From positions 608,394,677 through 608,458,676 of the forward strand of contig NC_081405.1 of NCBI RefSeq assembly GCF_030272615.1: 64,000 nt of DNA, written 5' to 3'. Of the stretch, positions 58,549-64,000 are shown piece by piece. The position numbers were made by a program, and so were the translations under genes. Positions within the stretch are counted from its first letter, which is position 1, and every line of letters starts with the position of its first letter. The DNA is from Cryptomeria japonica. Its lineage: Eukaryota; Streptophyta; Pinopsida; Cupressales; Cupressaceae. The notes below the pieces were generated by a model. It saw only the letters and a program-made list of their open reading frames with translations, searched no databases and was not told the origin of the DNA.

Positions 58549-59526
58549 ATTTCCTTGCTGGTAAAACTCATGTCTATTAATGAAAGTCAAACTAAAACAA
58601 ATGACAATACCGTCTGATAATGTCCTCCAAAATATTTTAAAGCACAAGCATTCCTATCAATTAATGGAAGGGTAAAGAGTTCATTGAATCGGAGAGCGAA
58701 AGTCCATAGTTTGACTCTGGCAGCATAGAAATATCATAATTTTTTGACAAGTGTAGTCAAATCCTGTGTTTACAGACTCAATCTTCCTATCAATCAATGG
58801 AAGGGTAAAGAGTTCATTGAATCGGAGAGTGAAAGTCCATATTATGAGTCTGACGGCATAGAAATATCAAATTTCTTTTTGACAAAGTGTAGTCAAATCG
58901 GATCTCGTAACTTGTAAGTCGTGAATGTGCTTACAGAAAGGAGCCCACTTCTGACGTCTTTTCCAACAGAAGAGCAAATTTATACTCTGCAAATGCGGCT
59001 AAACTCTTTCACTTTCTTCTTTCGATCAACGTAATTATCATATAAGTACATAATATCATATACCTTTGCTAGTCAAAAGTACTTTCACGCGTTTACATAT
59101 TTCTAACAAGTATAATTTAACGCTATTTCCTTGCTGGTAAAACTCATGTCTATTAATGAAAGTCAAACTAAAACAAATGACAATACCGTCTGATAATGTC
59201 CTCCAAAATATTTTACAGCACAAGCATTCCTATCAAAACAATGGAAGGGTAAAGAGTTCATTGAATCGGAGAGCGAAAAGTCCATAGTTTGACTCTGGCG
59301 GCATAGAAATATCAAGAATTTTTTACTCTCGTAACTTGTTAGTCGGCAATGTGTTTACAGACAGGAGCCCACTTCTGACGTCTTTTCCAACAGGAGCAAA
59401 TTTATACTCATTCACTTTCTTCTTTCGATCAACGTAATTATCATATAAGAACATATTATCACATGCCTTTGCTAGTCAAACGTACTTTCACGCGTTTACA
59501 TATTCCTAACAAGTATACTTTAACGC
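58549..59526. repeat. Large tandem duplication (576-bp period)
   Basis: ATTTCCTTGCTGGTAAAACT starts at 58549 and again at 59125. Both copies share TCATTGAATCGGAGAG, AGGAGCCCACTTCTGACGTC and ACTTTCACGCGTTTACATAT in the same order. Copy 1 (58549-59124) contains an extra internal duplication of about 143 bp (58651 and 58794); copy 2 (59125-59526) has a single version. The block is non-coding. Confidence 0.9.
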
Positions 59527-59590
59527 GCTTTCATATTTTTTAAAAATGTCTGTATACGTACAGATCTTTTGATTTGACTCGCATAGATTT

Positions 59591-59699
59591 AATTATTCAA
59601 AGCGGATTGTGGAAAGTTTTCTTTGAATAATTTAGAATATATGACTCGCATAGATTTAATTATTCAAAGTTGATTGTGGAAAGTTTTCTTTGAATAATT
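59591..59699. repeat. Two tandem hairpin units (67-bp period)
   Basis: AATTATTCAAAG and CTTTGAATAATT form perfect 12-bp inverted arms around an 18-bp loop at 59591-59632 and again at 59658-59699. Each unit is preceded by GACTCGCATAGATTT. A third, imperfect copy lies at 63600-63641. Confidence 0.92.
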
Positions 59700-59759
59700 C
59701 AGAATATATGACTCGCATAGATTTAACTAGCAATTGCATCTTGGTGTGGAATAGGTACA

Positions 59760-61442
59760 CCGAAGAGTTGTTGAATGTCAACCAAGGATTTTTTTGGTCT
59801 ATTTTTTTGCAAATTTTTGTGCAATAGATGAGGTCAATCGATAGGTCTTTTAGTAAATAATATTGTTTGTGCAAAACAGATCTGAATAGAGAAGTTAAAT
59901 AAACTATGCATCCATGAGAGAGAGAAATCTAGATGGTGAGATAAAGTGATAGAGATATAAGGAGATATAAGAGAGGGGAGAAAGAAAGACGAAGATATAG
60001 ACAAATAGAGAGTGAAGATGGAGATGGAGAGAGAAATGATAGAAGATAAATATGCATGATAAAATATGCAAGGGGAATTCATTATTGGGCTCATTAATTT
60101 CCAAACTTTTGGCATGGTGTGGGCATGAATATTGGTGTTAAATTGTATGCAATTTGCTATCTTTGTGAATGTAGAGCACAAGATTGAGCATAAGCTTCAA
60201 GTTAGAGACATGGTCTAAGTGTATTTGGGTATAGAGAAACTACAATAGTCTTCATAGAAGATAAAATGTCTATAGTATGGTTCATTTTAGATCATTGATT
60301 AGATAGGAAAGTTTTTGTTGTTGTTGGGATTATCCAATTATGTGAAGATATTTTTAGCGATAAATGTTGATTGATTAAGATTGTTGTGTTGAATGAATAA
60401 TAAGAGTATGTTATTCTTCCTTTCAAATCTAGCACATAAAACTCCAAAAAATCACAATTGTAGTAATTAAAAATTATTATAAAAACTAGGGAAACAAGTC
60501 AAAATTGTCAATCAACAATTTTTTAAATCACATTTTATAGGGGGAAATTTTATTTTTTCTATTCCCCGGTTAATCCCATTTTTTACAATAAAAGGTCATC
60601 ACTAATAATAGAGTAACAACTAATACAATTTCTAAAACATGGATTTCTCATGAATTACTAAACTTGACATGTGTTGTAGATTTCCAATGTGTGGACCTAA
60701 AAAGAAAGATTGTTTAATTTTGCCCTTAAATGACCAAATAACTAAATAGATACACTTAGATTGAAATGTGAGGAGAAGATGACTAAAAGACATTTCTAGG
60801 TCCAACAAAACATTGTATGGAAGATTGTAACAAAAAAATTGATTTAACACAGAATCAAACAATCACATTAACAACTTGAAAAGTTAGTTCAACATAGTCC
60901 CACAAGTATTATCAATAAGTTTACTTGGGTATGAAGACTGCAAGAGCAACATAGAACAACATTTATGACCTACTTTTGTTTGTGACAATGATGGAAATGA
61001 TGATATCATTATTTTCATTGTGAAGATAGATCTGGATAGCTCATATATTATTAAAGGTGCTACTTATTTCATTGGAGTGTCATATTGATCACTTGGTTCT
61101 GCATGATCTAATATTGCATTGTTGTCTTGTTTTTCCCACTCAATGTGTTTTTCATTACCAACACGATTAGTCATATGGTTGTTTTATTTTACACAATTTG
61201 TCTACTTTTGATCTATGTGTGATATAATATTCATATACATAATATTTTTACAGAGCTTTTCTTAGCGATATATGCATAATATATTTTTTTATTGCTTGGA
61301 CATTAAGAAAATAAGAGATCTTTGAGCAAGGGCCTAATGGATATGTAATTTGTACCATCTATCCTTTTCAAGCCTAAATTTTTTATAATAAATTTGACTT
61401 CAAAGAATTTTGGCTTGAGTTACTAGGATGCTAGAATTTTAT
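59760..61442. other. No recognisable gene
   Basis: Non-coding in appearance. 59900-60060 is purine-rich (AGAGAGAGA-type) on the plus strand, which explains the Ser/Leu/Phe-rich minus-strand frames there. Nothing else stands out. Confidence 0.6.
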
Positions 61443-61890
61443 GAGTTTTTTTTGGTGTTCTTGGAAGGAGATCATACTTCATATTGAAATAAATCTACAA
61501 CTTAAATTTTTGGTTTATTTGTATGAAAATTTTGGATGTGTTTGGAGTGACCCTACACTATAAATTGTTAAGGTTATTTGTATGAGACGTTATGGTTTTT
61601 TAGAATGTATATACATTTAACATTGTTTAGTTATTTGTATGAGAAGTTTGAATGTTTTTGAAATGGTTCTACACCTAACATTGCTAGTTTGTATGATATA
61701 TTTGGATGTTTCAGGAAGGACAACACCTTAAATATTCAGGTTATTTGCCTAAGAACTTTTGGTGCTTTTGAAATGAATCTACACCTTGTATTAATGAGTT
61801 ATTTGAAATGAAAATTTGGGTGTTTCTAGAAAAAATCTGCATCTAACATTGTTAGGTTATTTTGTGTGTGATGTTTGGGTGTTACACAAA
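61443..61890 (+). repeat. Degenerate minisatellite, 54-59 bp unit, about seven copies
   Basis: Successive units share TTTTGAAATGRWTCTACACC, then TAACATTGTTAGGTTATTTG, then TATGAGAAKTTTGGRTG. Unit ends (TTTGGATG, TTTGAATG, TTTGGGTG) recur roughly every 57 bp. Units differ from each other by perhaps a quarter of positions, so the array is old. Confidence 0.82.
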
Positions 61891-62958
61891 TTTTTTTTAT
61901 ATGAATGTATGCAATATGTTTATGGGGATTATGTTTATTTTGTTTGCGTTGACATGGTCCTTTGTAGGATTCAATAGATTAATAAGAATTGCAATGTAAG
62001 AGCAATTTAAATAAGTGACTTAAATTCAATAATGTTTATAGAAATAGAGAATGGATCCCTTATTGTTTGGTACACTAAAGATTGTCACAATAAATTAATT
62101 CAACTTAGAAGTTAGATGACCAACTAATAGCTATTGTGTTGGCTTCTATGTAGCTACGACGAACACAATGAGATTCATTATGTACACAGAGGTTAAAAAA
62201 GGGTCATTTTGAGTTGATGTCTGATATGTAGTCTCTATTTCCTTGTTAACCATTCATTTTGACAACCACCAAATTTGCACAATTGGTCCAATATGCACAA
62301 ATGTACCAGTAATTGAACACTATTGGTACCAATGAAGTTGTACAATTGGTCTAATTACCAACTTTATTTTTTCAACTATTAAGGACACAAGTGGGTGACT
62401 ATTTACCCACTAGATGTTTTTTTAGTGAGTTTTTAATTAGCAAAATCCAACGAATGGTGATTGGAAAATGGGCGGTAACTAGGCCTTTTTCCCTACATAA
62501 AATATTATTTTGGTTCATAGCATTTTTATTAAAAAACCTTAATATCCTATCATCCACATAAGTTAGATCAACCACAAAAAGAAAAATCAAACACAAACAT
62601 GAAAACATATTATGCCTGTGTTATATTTTATAGAATGTATTTTCATTTTTAAAATGGTAATATTATCACATTATATTATATTTTACAATTGAAAATATTA
62701 ACATAAATATAGATATATTACAATATAATTAATGTAAAATATTTTTGAATATATACATTTAAAAAATAAAAATAAAAATATATCTAATATTATGAAGTTT
62801 ACAGATCTCTACGAGGTTTTAGATAAAAAGGAAAAGTGAGGGCTCCTAGAGGTGGGCATAAGGGATAAGGGAGATAATGGGAGCATTCTGAGTAGCCCTT
62901 CGAATCCACGTCTCTGCCCAGCATATACTTCACAGGTTCATGCTTTCTTATTGTTTGC
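61891..62958. other. No recognisable gene
   Basis: AT-rich sequence, with an extremely A/T stretch at 62630-62790. No ORF or repeat with support. Confidence 0.55.
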
Positions 62959-63225
62959 TTATGTTTCACGTTCTGGAAGAATAGGACATTTGCAAAGAGG
63001 GCACGGTAATAATTTGTCCATTTGTCAAGGCAATCTCTATGAACTGGCACAACTTTTGAATTTCATCATCTTCCACGAAAGAGCCAAACAAACAACACAT
63101 ATATCCTGCTCGATCTCATTAAAGCTCTCTGCAAAATCATTGAATGTCAAAACAAATAAACGTTCTCTGATTGTGTGGGCAGAGGCAAATGAAGTGGGAA
63201 AAATGTTTTCATGGAAGCATTTCAA
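62959..63225 (-). pseudogene. RING-H2 zinc finger gene fragment (BRH1/RHA-like), frameshifted
   Basis: Read on the minus strand across three frames: IRERLFVLTFNDFAESF, EQDICVVCL (first Cys pair, about 63094), then SFVEDDEIQKLC, then HRDCLDKW (His and Cys of the central pair, about 63020-63043), and finally CPLCKCPILPERE with a stop at 62959. The order matches plant RING-H2 E3 ligases that follow a hydrophobic N-terminus. Frame changes lie near 63087, 63039 and 63012. The one between LC and HRDC removes the expected fourth ligand (CxH), so the finger could not fold. No N-terminal membrane segment is visible; an in-frame stop lies just upstream. The specific subfamily is a by-eye guess. Confidence 0.72.
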
Positions 63226-63299
63226 TAAGAGCTATAGATTTTGTGCAGGCTACGCCAAAAAAAGAAGGCAACAAATTACAAGGTGGGGTCATAGATATC

Positions 63300-63568
63300 T
63301 AAGCTGAATCATGGGATAGCAGGAGCAAAAGAACTGGTACCATTTTAGAAACTTTAAGTGCGCACTTAGGAAAGTCAAACATGTCACATGCGAATGCGTT
63401 CCGAAACATTACGGACAGTCCAAAGTCGAACAAAGTCGAATAAAAAAACAAGTCAATCGAAAAAATGCGAATAAAAAAATACATTTAGAAAATCAAAGGC
63501 TGAAAATTGTTCGATAGTCTTGCATTGCTCGTTGAGCATTCTCAGCTGTTGATGGCTAAAAGAAGGTC
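63300..63568. other. Upstream region of the TIR gene, no gene
   Basis: CAAAGTCGAA occurs twice in close succession at about 63420-63440, followed by A-rich sequence. No ORF is supported. Confidence 0.5.
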
Positions 63569-63641
63569 GTTCCTTTCATATAAGGAACACCTTCGGTGTA
63601 ATTATTCAAAGTTGATTGTGGAAAGTTTGCTTTGAATACTT
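63569..63641. repeat. Three consecutive hairpins upstream of the TIR gene
   Basis: GTTCCTT/AAGGAAC (63569-63588, 6-bp loop TCATAT, with an overlapping TATAAGG), ACACC/GGTGT (63587-63599, loop TTC), and AATTATTCAAAG/CTTTGAATACTT (63600-63641, one arm mismatch), the last being the same unit as at 59591-59699. Confidence 0.85.
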
Positions 63642-63782
63642 TAGAATATATTGGTCACAAAATAAATAATAGTTGTACACCTCATCGCTTTAGCTGTCTT
63701 ACTATCATGGAAATAATCAAGCCTACGTGTCTTCTTACAATGTATTACCCATATCTGTGCCTTGCTCCCTGCTCCAACGTCC

Positions 63783-64000
63783 ATGCATTCTTACAATGAT
63801 CCAACATGTTCTTTGCCCACCTCTCTTTGTCTTCCACCCATGGAATGTAATCAGCCCTGTGAGCGTTCTTATAATAACCCTAAATGTGTTCTTCTTGTCA
63901 CAGCTGAAAATAACGAGTGTCTGCATTCTTCGTGGGTTCCAAATTATGACGTATTTCTTAACCATCGTGGTGCATATGTGAAGGAAAGCATAGGTAGCCT
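63783..64000 (+). CDS. TIR-domain resistance-type gene, 5' end only (runs off window)
   Basis: An open frame from 63717 reaches the window edge with no stop. It ends WVPNYDVFLNHRGAYVKESI at 63936-63995, the opening strand of a TIR domain (YDVFLSFRG in angiosperms; conifer TIR-NLRs usually read NHRG here). Two ATGs are possible: 63783 (MHSYNDPTC) and 63840 (MECNQPCERSYNNPK). Either gives a 32-51 residue Cys-rich extension before TIR. CTTCTTGTCACAG at 63889-63901 also looks like a splice acceptor, so the true first exon could differ. Family role: TIR proteins signal in immunity, usually with NB-ARC and LRR domains that would lie beyond the window. Whether this copy is intact cannot be judged. 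Confidence 0.75.
   Translation, partial: MHSYNDPTCSLPTSLCLPPMECNQPCERSYNNPKCVLLVTAENNECLHSSWVPNYDVFLNHRGAYVKESIGS

Noticed and set aside
59834-60181. Minus-strand ORFs with Ser/Leu/Phe-rich sequence
   Set aside because: They arise from an AGAGAGA-type purine-rich stretch on the plus strand; no domain.
62852-63307. 151-codon plus-strand ORF
   Set aside because: The opposite strand carries RING-H2 motifs in shifted frames, which is better evidence; the plus-strand protein matches nothing.
63727-63981. 84-codon plus-strand ORF overlapping the TIR start
   Set aside because: It is in a different frame from YDVFLNHRG and shows no domain.

Overview
The window looks like intergenic DNA from a large, repeat-filled plant nuclear genome, most likely a conifer or other gymnosperm. 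The evidence is nested LTR retrotransposons with long LTRs (0.8-1.6 kb), plant-type primer-binding sites (TGGTATCAGAGC), an L1-type LINE with an RNase H domain, a plant mobile domain ORF, a plant RING-H2 relic, and at the far right the start of a TIR-type resistance gene whose opening motif (YDVFLNHRG) resembles the conifer form. The lineage call is inference. No host gene is complete here.

Layout. 1-2468: no recognisable gene. 2474-10434: element A, a full-length decayed Ty3/gypsy element (+) with 1.6 kb LTRs, gag, protease, RT-RNase H, integrase and a chromodomain-like tail. 10624-15372: element B, a 3'-truncated Ty1/copia element (-). 15373-27514: one L1-type LINE (+), split by element C (15746-23022, minus, perfect GAGAG target duplication) and by an AT-rich insertion with inverted ends (23956-24900). 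27515-39858: copia element E (-), which lost its 3' half at the LINE junction and whose 5' LTR is split by element D (31764-39400, +, perfect GAATT target duplication). 40418-51934: element F, an 11.5 kb Ty3/gypsy element of Tat/Ogre appearance (-) that keeps gag and protease, lacks RT, RNase H and the integrase core, and carries an antisense plant mobile domain gene. 52236-52424: an RNase H fragment (-). 52850-54680: remnant G (+). 55870-56824: a probable retroposon tail. 58549-63641: non-coding DNA with local tandem duplications, hairpins and a degenerate 57-bp minisatellite. 62959-63225: a broken RING-H2 gene (-). 63783-64000: the 5' end of a TIR gene (+), open at the window edge.

The most interesting system is the family shared by C, D and G. 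These carry no protease, RT or integrase. C and D have copia-like LTRs and initiator-Met primer sites; no LTR was found for G. Instead of pol they carry a gag-like ORF (coiled coil plus three or four zinc knuckles) and a second large ORF that I cannot assign to a known family, ending in a Lys/Glu-rich coiled coil in D. Finding it in three diverged units suggests a replicating, trans-mobilised family that kept two proteins of its own.

Relative order from nesting: the LINE predates C, and E predates D. Most decay is nonsense by C-to-T or G-to-A change, as expected for methylated, silenced repeats.
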